Of a stretch of 64,000 bases of DNA, positions 54,040 through 64,000 are shown piece by piece. The stretch is from Anomaloglossus baeobatrachus (Eukaryota > Chordata > Amphibia > Anura > Aromobatidae), in the NCBI RefSeq assembly GCF_048569485.1, contig NC_134359.1:34173779-34237778 (forward strand), given 5' to 3'. The notes under the pieces were generated by a model. It saw nothing but the letters and a program-made list of their open reading frames with translations, ran no database searches and was not told the DNA's origin. Every line of letters begins with the position of its first letter. Position 1 is the stretch's first letter. The position numbers and the translations under genes are program-made.

Positions 54040-54440
54040 TACCAGTGGTATATCTAGAGTTTGATGGGCCCTGGTGAAAAGTTTGGACCTGAGTCCCTCC
54101 CCCACATATACTAACATTCGGGGAACGGATCATGACGCCGACACTCTGGGTATGGGATAATGACGCTGACACTTGGCTCTTACCCTCAGCACCCAGGTTT
54201 TCCATGATCTGAAATCCCTCTATCAGCACCCAGCTTTCCTATGTTCTGATATCCATCTTGTCCTCGGCACACAGCTTCCCCATGCTCTGCTATACATCTT
54301 TCCCATATCAGAGCATGGGAAAGCTGGGTGCAGAAGTAAAGAGCCTTTTTCTCTCAGCACAAAACTTTCCCATCCCATGCTTGTATGTTTGTCCCCACTC
54401 CTATATAGTTCTCCAAATACAATAATGGCTCTCACATAGC
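54040..54440. repeat. R4 block, copy beta
   Basis: Matches 41800-42395 but with a single unit where that copy has three 40-bp units. Confidence 0.85.
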
Positions 54441-54969
54441 CTTCCATATAGTATAAAGGGTTCCACATAACCCTTCATATATTAAAATGCACCCCCATAG
54501 TCCTCCATATAGTCCTCCATGTATAAAGTAGCCCTCATAGTCCTCCATGTATTATAATTCACCCCATATTTCTCCATATATTATAATGCAACCCATAGTA
54601 CCCCATATAATATACTGTACCACATAGTCCTTCATATATTGTAATGCACCCCCATAGTCTTCCATGTTTTAAAATGCACCCCCATAGTCCATGTATAATG
54701 TAGCCCCCATAGTCCTCCATATATTATAATGTAGCTCCCATAGCCCTATATGTATTATAATGCAGCCCCATAGTCCTCCATGTATAATGCACCCCTTTAG
54801 TCCATGTAAGGTATCCTTCATATTGCATTATGCAGCCCCATAGACCACCATGTATAATGCACCCCTATAGTCAATGTATGAGGTGTCTTTTATATTGTAT
54901 CATGCAGCCCCATACACCTCCATGTATAATGGACCCCTAAAGTCCATGTATAATGCAACCATATAGTTA
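54441..54969. repeat. ~28-bp minisatellite, block 3
   Basis: Same degenerate CCATAGTCCTCCATGTATAA family as at 42396 and 45164. Confidence 0.88.
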
Positions 54970-55204
54970 AAGCTTAAACAAAGAACTGGCATTCCAAATC
55001 TTCTGGAATTTTTTTACAATTTATTCCACATCATAAGTATGCAGGTGTAAATAACACATTTCGGTATGTATACTTATGATGTGGAATAAATTGTAAAAAA
55101 TTCCAGAAGATTTGGAGTGCCGGTCCTTTGTTCAAGTTATACTGTGGATGCCTTCGTTGGACACATGCACCTTTAATTGTGTGCCGCCTGGAACTTTTGT
55201 TTCT
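54970..55204. mobile_element. 235-bp hairpin insertion with 15-bp target duplication
   Basis: GCAACCATATAGTTA occurs at 54955-54969 and again at 55205-55219. In between, a stretch reading TTCCAAATCTTCTGGAATTT to CACATCATAAGTATG is followed by its reverse complement (about 60-bp arms, short loop). A 15-bp duplication is of LINE-machinery length, but there is no poly-A tail and no A/B box evident. The element class is unknown. Confidence 0.75.
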
Positions 55205-55219
55205 GCAACCATATAGTTA

Positions 55220-55659
55220 TGTATAAGATGTCCTTTATATTGCATTATGCAGCCCCATAGTCCTTCATATATTATAATGCAGCCCCAGAGACCTTCATAA
55301 TGTATTATGCAGCCCCATAGACCACCATGTATACTGCACCCCTATAGTCCATGTATAAGGTGTCTTTCATATTGTATTATGCAGCCCCATAGACCTCCAT
55401 GTATAATGCACCCATATAGTCCATATATAATGCAACCCTATAGTTATGTATAAGGTGTCCTTCATATTGCACTATGCAGCCCCATAGTCCTAGTCCTCCA
55501 TGTATAATGCACCCCTATAGTCATGTATAAGGGTTCCTTCACGTTGTATTATGCAGCCCCATAAAACTCCATGTATAATGCAGGCCCATAGATCTCCATG
55601 TTTAATGCAGCCATCATAATCCTCCATGTAAAATGCAGCCTCATAGGCCTCTGGCTACC
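55220..55659. repeat. ~28-bp minisatellite, block 4
   Basis: Continuation of block 3 after the hairpin insertion. Units are less regular than in block 2. Confidence 0.88.
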
Positions 55660-56189
55660 ATGTACTCACTGATTTAAAAAAAAAAAAAATCTCCTCATTC
55701 CGCTGCTGCTCCGTCCTCACCTCTCTCCTCATTCCCGTGCCGACCCCCGTCTTGCGCTCTGCACTTTCAGCACAACAGTCGCACAATAGGGACGTCAATG
55801 TTCACTGCGATGTCAAGTGCAGGCAGGCACAGGGGGAGAATGAGGCAGCATGGAGAGGTGCACGCCGCTCGATGCTTCCTCATTGCTGTGTGCGATGACG
55901 GGAAAGGAAGGCCCGATGCCGCCGCTGACACCAGACCCCCTGACTCATGGGCCATATAGCGGCCGCATGATCTTCCACAGAACAGCGCAGCTCCTCCCTC
56001 ACAGAGAGGAGAGAATGCTGATCTACAGGGCGGGGGCGCCGAGCCCCTAACCTGCCAGACCCAGTGGCAATGGTGACCCTTGCGACCGTAGTCGTTATGT
56101 CCCTGCAAATCACATTCTTGAAGTCGCATGACCGCTCAATCGAGATATCGGGAATACTGACAGTGTGCACATTGCACAGTGGTTGCAGA
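55660..56189. repeat. Segmental unit tail before R1, copy gamma
   Basis: Counterpart of 45651-46189, clearly diverged from it (many substitutions and small gaps). No coding sequence is evident. Confidence 0.8.
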
Positions 56190-56506
56190 AATTTATTTTG
56201 AACCTGGAAAACCCCTTAAAAAACATTCATATCTAGATAACCAACCTTTTTTTCACTTTCCTTTTATACTATGCAGTAACTTCACAGGGTGGGGTTTGCA
56301 GCTCACCCCATTCACTTGCTGTTTCTTTGTTCAACTTGTTTGCTGCTTTTTCTATTTTTATCCTAATGAAAGGAAAGTGAAAATTGTACACTTCATACAA
56401 AATCTCTTTCGCTTTGTGTAACTTTTCGGAGACTCTGGATCCTGTATACGTCTGATTTATAGAGGAAAACATCCAGCTCCGAGACTTTGCTGAATTCTCA
56501 AGGTAA

Positions 56507-57133
56507 AGCTGGGTTCACACTAAACGACAGCGACAACGACGTCGCTGTTACGTCACCATTTTCGGTGACGTAACAGCGACCTTGTAAGTCGCTGTTATGA
56601 TCGCTGCTTAGCTGTCAAACACAGCAGAAGCAGCGATCATAACGTCGCTGTGCTACATGTGCAGAGAGCAGGGAGCTGCGCTTAGCGCTGGCTCCTTGCT
56701 CTCCTACAGTACACATCGGGTTAATTAACCCGATGTGTGCTGCAGCTACATGTCACAGTGCAGGAGCCGGCACTGGCAGCAAGAGCGGAGGCTGGTAACC
56801 AGCGTAAACATCGGGTAACCAGGGAAAGGTCTTCCCTTGGTTACCCGATGTTTACGCTGGTTACAGCTTACCGCAGCTGCCAGTGCCGGCTCCTGCTCGC
56901 TTCATTTCGTCGCTCTCTCGCTGTCACACACAGCGATGTGTGTGTCACAGCGGGAGAGTGACGACCAAAAAATGAAGCTGGACATTCAGCAACGACCGGC
57001 GACCTCACAGCAGGGGCCAGGTCGTTGCTGGATGTCACACACAGCGACAGCGACGGGACGTCGCTGCAACGTCACAGAAAATGGTGACGTAGCAGCGACG
57101 TCGTTGTCGTTGTCGCTGTGTGTGACACCAGCT
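56507..57133. mobile_element. MITE, TAA target duplication (copy 5)
   Basis: 627 bp, with ends AGCTGGGTTCACAC and GTGTGACACCAGCT. TAA lies at 56504-56506 and 57134-57136, and the empty paralogue 46487-46497 reads AAGGTAAGTTT. The subterminal parts are rich in GCGACAGCGAC / GTCGCTGTT strings in inverted order. The middle holds the ACATCGGGTAACC hairpin also found in the nested hAT. Confidence 0.88.
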
Positions 57134-57143
57134 TAAGTTTACA

Positions 57144-57853
57144 GACTGCTGTTATACCCATAGATTATACGTAAGCTTCCCCCTTGCTCAAACCAATTAA
57201 CCAGAAACAATTCAACCTTTTTTGTGGATGGGGTCGGCCACGGCTTTTATTATTCTGATTGTTTATCAACAAACTTTTAACTGTTCTCTCATAAATTCTC
57301 TCATCAATTTTAAGTTCAAAATAAGTTCTCTCATGAATTTTCCAACTTGCCAACACGGTATGTGGCTCCGGACTCCCGGAGCACAAGTACGTCATTGGCA
57401 CAAACTCTGAACTTGTAACTTTTCCACCGCCAGCCGTGACTTTCACATTTTCTCCTTCTCGTCTTTCTTTATTATTTTAACATTGAAACAGAAGAAAGTG
57501 AATGAAGAAAACATAACCTGTTTAAATTGTGCAGGGAGGCTGGGAGGGAAACACTGTCAGCGGTATCCGGTGAAGAGGGGGAAAGCACGATGTGAAAAAC
57601 TTTATACCCAGGCTATTCCATACAACTTAATATGAGTAGGGGGGGTAAAGGGGGAGGAAAAACCAGGGAGGCATCAATCCTATAACAACATACCACTCAG
57701 TAAACCTGTCTCCCCCTCCTTACATCACAGGTGGGATCACCCAATTTAACTCTTCATGTACCTACGCTTCCCCAGGGGCCAGAAGGAAAGGAGAGGAAAT
57801 ATTCAGCGCTTTATACGCAGTCAGGGACCCCATCCTTATACAAATCGTGGTCC
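57144..57853. mobile_element. 710-bp insertion P, unclassified
   Basis: Relative to R1 copy alpha (GTAAGTTTACATTTC near 13694), extra DNA lies between TACA (57140-57143) and TACA (57854-57857). The ends GACTGCTGTTATACC and CAAATCGTGGTCC are not TG...CA and not inverted. No open frame of note. It could be a retroelement fragment or an unknown transposon. Confidence 0.55.
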
Positions 57854-57869
57854 TACATTTCATAAAGAC

Positions 57870-58376
57870 TAGTGATGAGCGAGTATGCTTGTTACTACTC
57901 GGTACTCGCACGAGTATCACTGTACTCGGGCTACTCGGCGGGGACCGAGTAATCTCGCGATACTCGTGCTGTACTCGTGGTCTTCATGTTGGCTCTCTTT
58001 TTACAGCCATCCCTTATGCAGGGATTGGCTGGCAGACCACTGCAATGCCACAGCCCTTTTGTGGAATTGCAGTGATTGGCCAGCCCGCACAGCGTGACCG
58101 TGCCTTTAGCCCGACACTTCCCCGCTCGGCTACGGCCCCTCCCGCACTCCACTCCGCGTGTATATATATATATGCACGCTTACACACACACGCACGTTTT
58201 TTTTTTTAATTTACAGTTTTATGGTTTCTCCATGCTGCCGGGGGTCATTTCAGAATAATACTCGGGTCTCCCATAGGATAACATTGGGCTCGGTGCTCGG
58301 GCCGAGTACACGAGTATTTTGAGATGCTCGGCCCGAGCCTCGAGCTCCCGAGCATTTTAGTACTCGCTCATCACTA
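57870..58376. mobile_element. hAT-type MITE O
   Basis: 507 bp, starting TAGTGATGAGCGAGTA and ending TACTCGCTCATCACTA, with perfect 8-bp duplications ATAAAGAC (57862-57869 and 58377-58384). The empty paralogue reads TTTCATAAAGACGTAC. The ends resemble those of the larger hATs at 30033 and 34748 (TAGAGATGAGC), with repeated ACTCG strings inside. No coding. Confidence 0.92.
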
Positions 58377-61220
58377 ATAAAGACGTACCGTGTAATCTAT
58401 ATGTGATGTTTTACTTTTAAGTGGATTTATTACAAGATAATTATATAAATAATGTAAAATCTGGAATAGAGACTCCACCTTCCCCTAGAAGTGTCTTATT
58501 ATATGGCAGAGAGATCTTTGGGCTTTCAAGCACCAGGGCTCGGGTGCAACTTCTACTTTCACATCACTCAGAAAACAAAGAAAGTTCTAGCAATAATACT
58601 AAATGTAATAAAGAGGTAGATGTGTCAGTGATGTGCCAAAAACTGTAACTAGAGACTGCAAATAGAATATAACAAAAGAAAGAGCTGAAAAAAAATATAA
58701 AATCTTTATTAACCCCTTCACCCCGGCTATATTTTGCATTTCTGACCAGTGTCATTTTGACAGGTTATAACTCTGGAACGCTTCAACGGATCCCAGCGAT
58801 TCTGACACATGTTTTTTCGTGACATATTGTATTTCATGTCAATGGTAAATATAGGCAGATATTTTTTGCGTTTATTTGTAAAAGTGTTGGAAATTTGGAG
58901 AAAATTTTGAAGATTTTGCAATTTTCAAAGTATGAAACTTTATGCCCAGAAATTCGAGAGTTATGTCACACAAAATAGTCACTAAATAACATTTCCCACT
59001 TGTCTACTTTACACCAGCGTAATTTTCGAAACAATTTTTTTTTCGTTAGGAAGTTAAAAGGGTTCAAAGTTGATCAGCAATTTCTAATGTTTCCAACAAA
59101 ATTTACAAAATCATTTTTTTAGGGACTACATCATATTTGAAGTGACTTTGAGAGACCTAGGTGACAGAAAATACCCAAAAGTGACACCATTCTAAAAACT
59201 GCACTCCTCAAAGTGCTCAAAATCACATCCAAGAAGTTTATTAACCCTTTGGATACTTCACAGGAACCAAAGCAATGTGGAAGGAAAACATGAAAATTTT
59301 ACTTTTTTACACAAAAATGTTACTTTAGCCATAAAATTTTGCATTTTTACAAGGGAGAAAAGAGAAAATGCACCATACAATTTAGTGCAATTTCTCCAGA
59401 GTATGCTGATACCTCATATGTGGTAAAAATCAATTGTTTGGGCGCACGGCAGGGCTCTGAAGGGAAGGAGCGCCATTCGAATCTTTGAACGCAAAATTAG
59501 CTGGACTCATTAGTGGACGCCAGGTCGAGTTTGGAGACCCCTTGAGCTGCCTAAACAATGGAGCTCCCCCACAAGTGACCCCATTTTTGAAACTAGACCC
59601 CTCAAGGAATTTATCTAGATGTATGGTGAGCCACTTGAATCCCTGGGGGCTTCACAGAAGTTTATAACGTTGAGCCATGAAAAAATATACATGTATATAT
59701 TTTTTTAACACAAAACTGTTACTTCAATCAGGTAGCTTTTTTTCACAAGGGTATCAGGAAAAAATGCACCATAAAACGTATTGTGCAATTTCTCCTGAGT
59801 ATGCCAAAACATCATATGTGGTGGAAAGTAATTGTTTGTGCGCATGGCAAGACACAGATGAGAAAGAGCGCCATTTGACAGTAAAATTGGTTGGAATCAT
59901 TAGCGGACGCCATGTTGTGTTTGGAGACCCCCTGAGGTACCTAAACAATGGAGCTCCCCCACAAGTGACCCCATTTTGGAAACTAGACCCCTCAAGGAAT
60001 TCACCTAGATGTTTAGTGAGCCACTTGAATTCACATGGGCTTCACCGAAGTTGATAATGTTGAGCCGCGAAAATATATATTTTTTTTACCACAAAATCTT
60101 TGCTTCAACCAAGTAGCTTTTTTTCACAAGGGTAACAGGAAAAAATGCACCATAAAATTTATTGTGCAATTTCTCCTCAGTATGTGTGCTTGCCCTGAGG
60201 CTCGGATGCCACAGGGTACTGTGTTTCATTTAAGGCACAGTAGCCATCCTGGGTATGGAGAGGTTAATGTCTGTTTTGTCTCCCTTACACCACACAGTCA
60301 GAGAATGAGTCAGCAGTTACTTTGCATAACACATACAGTAGGTAGCTTCTCACTAACTAGAACAAAGGTGATCACTATAACAACCGGACTTCCCCAGCTT
60401 GGTGACTCATCCGGAGGGAAGGGGGGAGCCTTGGTAAAGTACAGGAGCAGAGGGAGATTTAGTTCAGACAAGTCTGAGACAGAGAACAACACAGTCCCTG
60501 GAAGGCATGCTTAAGAGCTCTTCCAGGTAGAACCGGCCAGACCGGGGGCAGGCTGGAGACACTGGGAGGAAGGAACCCGGTACCGGTAGATCTTATGGGG
60601 CAAAGGAGAATAGTCGAGAGGAGACCTTCATTGCTCCCTCGGGACCGGCGCTATGACAGGGTGCAGAGCCCTAGGGCTAGCTATAATTCACTCTGGCAAC
60701 CAAATGTGCAGGATGGGATGATTCCATGTCTTCCCAACCACTACCCACATAGCTCGAGGCACAGTGATACATAGGGTCCAGGGTCTAGATCCAGTCGGAC
60801 TCCACGGCGAGGATCCGCTTCACCTGCGACAGAGCTGGGACAGTTAAACAACCAAGGGGGTCTCCAAGGTGCTTCATGCCATGGGGACTGACACAGCGCA
60901 CACGGAGGAAGAGCCCACAGACTGTCATATCGGACCCATAACGGCAAAGACCAGTACCCGGGGTGCGGCGTTGAACCAGCAAGTAAAGACCTGGAACCCA
61001 CACTTTTTGACTCTGACTCTGATTGCCATCGCCCAGCGCTCTGGCGCTCCCGGGGACTGCCGTGTCCCCGCCATCCTCCCGGGGCCCGCTCCGCCTGTGA
61101 GGAGCGATACCATCCTAGTTGCACCCAACATCATCCCCGGTGAGAGATCCTAGAGTGGCGGCTGTTGTGAACACATTTGAACTGGGTTCTCGTGTGGGGC
61201 CAGTGCTCGTAGTAGAGTTA

Positions 61221-61656
61221 AGGTGGCTTTACACACTGCAACATCGCAAATGACATCGCTGTAACGTCACCGGTTTTGTGACGCAATAGCGACCTCCCCA
61301 GCGACATTGCAGTGTGTGAAACACATCAGCGACCTGGCCCCTGCTGTGAAGTTGCTGATCGCTACAAATCGTTCAGGACCATTCTTTGGTCCTTTGTTTC
61401 CCGCTGTGCAGTATGATTGCTAGAAAGTCTCAGTGTGTAAAAGGACTTTACAGCGACTTCGTTAGCGACTTCCCTTTCAAAAAGCTGCTTTACAACGTCC
61501 CCAATGACTAGCTAGGTCGTTCTGCAGGTCCGGATCGCTGTTGCGTCGTTGGCCAGGTTTGCCTATTTCACAGCTCACCAGAGACTTTGTAGCGATCCCG
61601 GCGAGGTTGGGATTGCTGGTGGGATCGCTAGAAAGTCTCAGTGTGTAAAGGGGCCT
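61221..61656. mobile_element. MITE, TTA target duplication (copy 6)
   Basis: 436 bp, starting AGGTGGCTTTACACACTG and ending CAGTGTGTAAAGGGGCCT, flanked by TTA (61218-61220 and 61657-61659). The opposite arm of element H at about 63245-63260 is the empty site: its reverse complement reads GTAGTAGAGTTAGTCTGC. Confidence 0.9.
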
Positions 61657-62078
61657 TTAGTCTGCTTAACAAAACCCAGATAGCTGATGATGATTGGAAA
61701 TCAGGCTGCTCAGACTGGGCCTATATAACTGAGTAGTGTTCTCTCGGTCTGGGCCGGTGATCAATGTTGTCTCCTGTGGTGCTGTGGACGATCTGAAGCC
61801 TGCCCTATCTTCTGTTTCCACCTGAACTCCTTGCAGATAAGTTTTGTCTTTGTACCATTTGCTGGTTTGTTTCCACTTTTTTGTCGTTTTTATTTCTGTG
61901 GTATTAAGGCTTGCTTCCTTTTTTCTGTTTGTGTGGAGTTTTGGGTGGAGTGGGATTATTCCTTACTGGGAATGTCTATGTACCCAGCTCCATATTCTGC
62001 AATGTATTTTTGTTTTGTCATGCTTGGTATTAATTTCAGTCCTTCCTCTATATTAGTGTTTTGTTTGGATCGCAGTAA

Positions 62079-62676
62079 AAGCAGCTTTACACGCTGCGAC
62101 ATCGCTAGTGTTTGCTAGCGATGTAGAGCGTGATAGCACCCACCCCCGCCATACGTGCGATATGTATTGATTGCTGCCGTAGCGAACATTATCGCTACGG
62201 CAGCGTCACACGCACATACCTTGTCAGCGACGTCGCTGTGACCTCCGAACAATCCTTCCCTCAAGGGGGAGGTGCGTTCGGCGTCATAGCAACGTCACTG
62301 CGGCGTCACTAAGCGGCCAGCCAATAGAAGCAGAGGGGCGGAGATGAGCAGGACGTAACATCCCGCCCACCTCCTTCCTTCCGCATTGCCGGTGGACGTA
62401 GGTAAGTAGATGTTCATCGTTCCTGCGGTGTCACACATAGCGATGTCTGATGCCGCAGGAACGAGGAACAACATCGCTAGTGACCAAACATCGATTTTTT
62501 TTTTTTGTTTCAGAAAGACCCTTCTGTGGCAAACGATTTTGAACTCTTTTGCGATCGTTTACGGTCGCTCGTACGTGTCACATGCTGCGATGTCGCTAAC
62601 GATGCAGGATGTGCGTCACAAACACCGTGACCCCGACGATATATTGTTAGCGATGTCACAGCGTGTAAAGCCCCCT
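62079..62676. mobile_element. MITE of the same type (copy 7)
   Basis: 598 bp, starting AAGCAGCTTTACACGCTGCG and ending CAGCGTGTAAAGCCCCCT, with TAA (62076-62078) and TTA (62677-62679) at the sides. It is rich in GCGATGT/ACATCGC strings in inverted order, as in copy 6. Confidence 0.8.
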
Positions 62677-64000
62677 TTAGACCAGAGGGCTGATATGGGG
62701 GGGTGAGATTGTGTAGTCTCAGTTTTTTCATATCAGGTGTGTTGGTTTTTTGTTAGGGTTTTGCATGGCTACAGACAGTGCTCTTTTCTGTCCTTTCCTA
62801 TATAGATAGTTTGGGCCTCATCTTTGCTGAATCTGTTCTCTACCTGTGTACTGTGTTTCATCTTGTCTCACCGGCTTTAAATGTTTGGGAGCTACCTATA
62901 ATCTTTGGGGAACTGCTCCGAGGCAGATTAGCTTTCCTTGTTTTTCTCTCTTTAGGAACAATTAGTTCTCAGGCTGTGTCGAGGCGACCAGGTCATCGTA
63001 GGCAAGTCCCACGGCTACTTCTAGTTGTGTTGTCAGTTTGAGGTCTGCAGTCAGCTGAGTTTCCAACCACAATGGTGATTCTCTGGATTTCCTAGTTTCT
63101 ACCCCTTTGATCCTCCTCGATCACTGAATCATAACAGTGTCACTGGCTCGGCCCAGACCGAAAGAACACTCCTCAGTTATATAGGCCCAGTTTGAGCAGC
63201 TTGATTTCCAATCATCATCAGCTATCTGGCTTCTGTTAAGCAGACTAACTCTACTACCAGCACTGGCCACAAGAGGAAGCCCCAAACCGGAACCCAGTCC
63301 AAATGTGTTCACAACAGGAAGCCGCCTCCCTGGCCGCATACCACAAGTGGCATCACGATCTAAAGATTTTCCTCACCGTCACCCCCATCCTCCACCACCT
63401 CTATCCTTCCTTCCATCCGCCACCTTCCCTTCTTCCTGTATGCCTCGGGGTCACGAAACCGGGCCAGGCCAACCTGTGGTGATGCAGAGGATTTGCATTA
63501 CCGACCTGGCGACGAGTCAGGGTAACCCCCTCGACCCCAGGGTGCTACATATTCTGATACCTCATATGTAGTGGAATTCAATTGTATGGGTGCACGGCAG
63601 TGGAAGGGAAGAAGTGCAAATGCATTTTTCAAATGCACAGATGCTGAGCAGTAATGTGCATTACTGATCGGCCGCTGCAGGACACACGGACGGATGAGGT
63701 GCAAAAAGCGACCCCAGATACAAAGAAAAAAAAATCCCGCCTAAAATTGAGCACGGATGCTGATCCGTTATGTGCATCACTGATCAGCATTCGGCTGCTG
63801 CAGGACGCACACACGAATGAGGTGGAAAAAAACGACGCAAGATACGGACACAAAAAAGAAAAAGTCCTGCTGAAAATTGAGCACGGATGCAGATCCATTA
63901 TATGCATCACTGATCAACGCTTGGTGGGACGCACGGAAGACTAAGGTGTAAAAACGGAGAGGGGATACAGAAAAAAAAAATGTACTCACAGGACCCAGAG

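Larger units (their letters stand above)
56190..58712 (+). promoter_or_regulatory. R1 block, copy gamma, with three insertions
   Basis: Contains TTTCACTTTCC at 56251-56261 and GAAAGGAAAGTGAAAATT at 56368-56385, and the exon-like end with donor GTAA at 56503. Three elements are inserted downstream (56507-57133, 57144-57853 and 57870-58376), each within about 30 bp of the next. The block resumes at 58385 and ends at the TTAA of piggyBac-type element N. The MITE lies inside the donor motif, changing GTAAGT to GTAAAG. Confidence 0.5.
61163..63316. mobile_element. Inverted-repeat element H inside LTR G
   Basis: About 2.15 kb with ends TGTTGTGAACACATTTG and CAAATGTGTTCACAACA. The inverted arms run about 180 bp once the MITE in the left arm is removed (left 61163 to about 61775, right about 63138 to 63316). 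The interior is T-rich on the plus strand without a recognisable gene. Target duplications are not clear, so the superfamily is undecided. Confidence 0.65.
60185..63549 (+). mobile_element. LTR G inserted in element N
   Basis: Flanks are TATG (60181-60184) and TATT (63550-63553). The uninterrupted form in the neighbouring unit reads GAGTATGCTGATACC. It starts TGTGCTTGCCCTGAGG and ends CCCAGGGTGCTACA. Without the insertion at 61163-63316 it is about 1.2 kb, like LTR F2. It shares GCCGCATACCACAAGTGG near 63340 with F2. No coding region, so it is probably a solo LTR. Confidence 0.75.
58713..64000. mobile_element. piggyBac-type element N (opposite orientation, runs off window)
   Basis: TTAA at 58709-58712 is followed by CCCCTTCACCCCGGC. 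The sequence matches the reverse complement of the right part of element M (GTTATAACTCTGGAACGCTTC, TTTTTTCGTGACATATTG) and then the ~390-bp repeats. From 63550 to the end it continues with units related to the 113-bp array (GATCGGCCGCTGCAGGAC, AAAATTGAGCACGGATGC). The other end lies outside the window. LTR G interrupts it at 60185-63549. Confidence 0.82.

Overview
The window looks like vertebrate, most likely anuran amphibian, intergenic DNA. Support: no bacterial-style operons, a Ty3/Gypsy chromovirus, a decayed endogenous retrovirus, BED-finger hAT transposons, TTAA-flanked piggyBac-type elements, and fold-back MITEs with TWA target duplications, all deeply nested. The anuran assignment is an inference from memory of such repeat ends in frog genomes. 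I found no intact host protein gene, tRNA, rRNA or CRISPR array.

Layout. 1-740: unassigned DNA and a fold-back MITE. 739-5757: minus-strand Gypsy chromovirus fossil with an ~819-bp LTR at its 3' end. 5757-10934: plus-strand retrovirus-like fossil with two related LTRs and a recognisable integrase tail. 10935-13064: unassigned. 13065-14062: first copy of a repeated 'R1' block. 14067-18554: piggyBac-type non-autonomous element built on 113-bp and ~390-bp tandem repeats. 18559-30024: remnants of a segmental unit broken up by LTR insertions A, J, K, L, B and C. 30033-40941: a hAT transposon with a broken transposase, split by a second hAT element (34748-40530). 40942-47463: the segmental unit again, with a MITE and a nested pair of LTRs (42864-45159). 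47464-54035: LTR elements D and E. 54040-58712: minisatellite, third R1 block and three insertions. 58713-64000: a second piggyBac-type element, inverted relative to the first, split by an LTR that holds an inverted-repeat element that in turn holds two MITEs.

Two things stand out. (1) A family of LTR elements beginning TGTGACGCC has at least eight copies within 35 kb, each checked copy flanked by a 4-bp target duplication. The family shows no pol. Copies with internal DNA (C, D, E) share a small gag-like open frame, and C also carries an open frame that reads as a cold-shock domain (27744-28064). I know of no LTR element described with this. (2) A segmental unit of roughly 3.8 kb (insertions subtracted) occurs about three times in tandem. 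Its R1 block has interferon-response-like GAAAGTGAAA sites and an exon-like end with a GTAAGT donor. R1 is almost identical between two copies although flanking DNA has diverged much more.

Because the segmental copies are paralogous, they act as each other's empty sites. The exact ends and target duplications of most insertions could therefore be read directly from the sequence.
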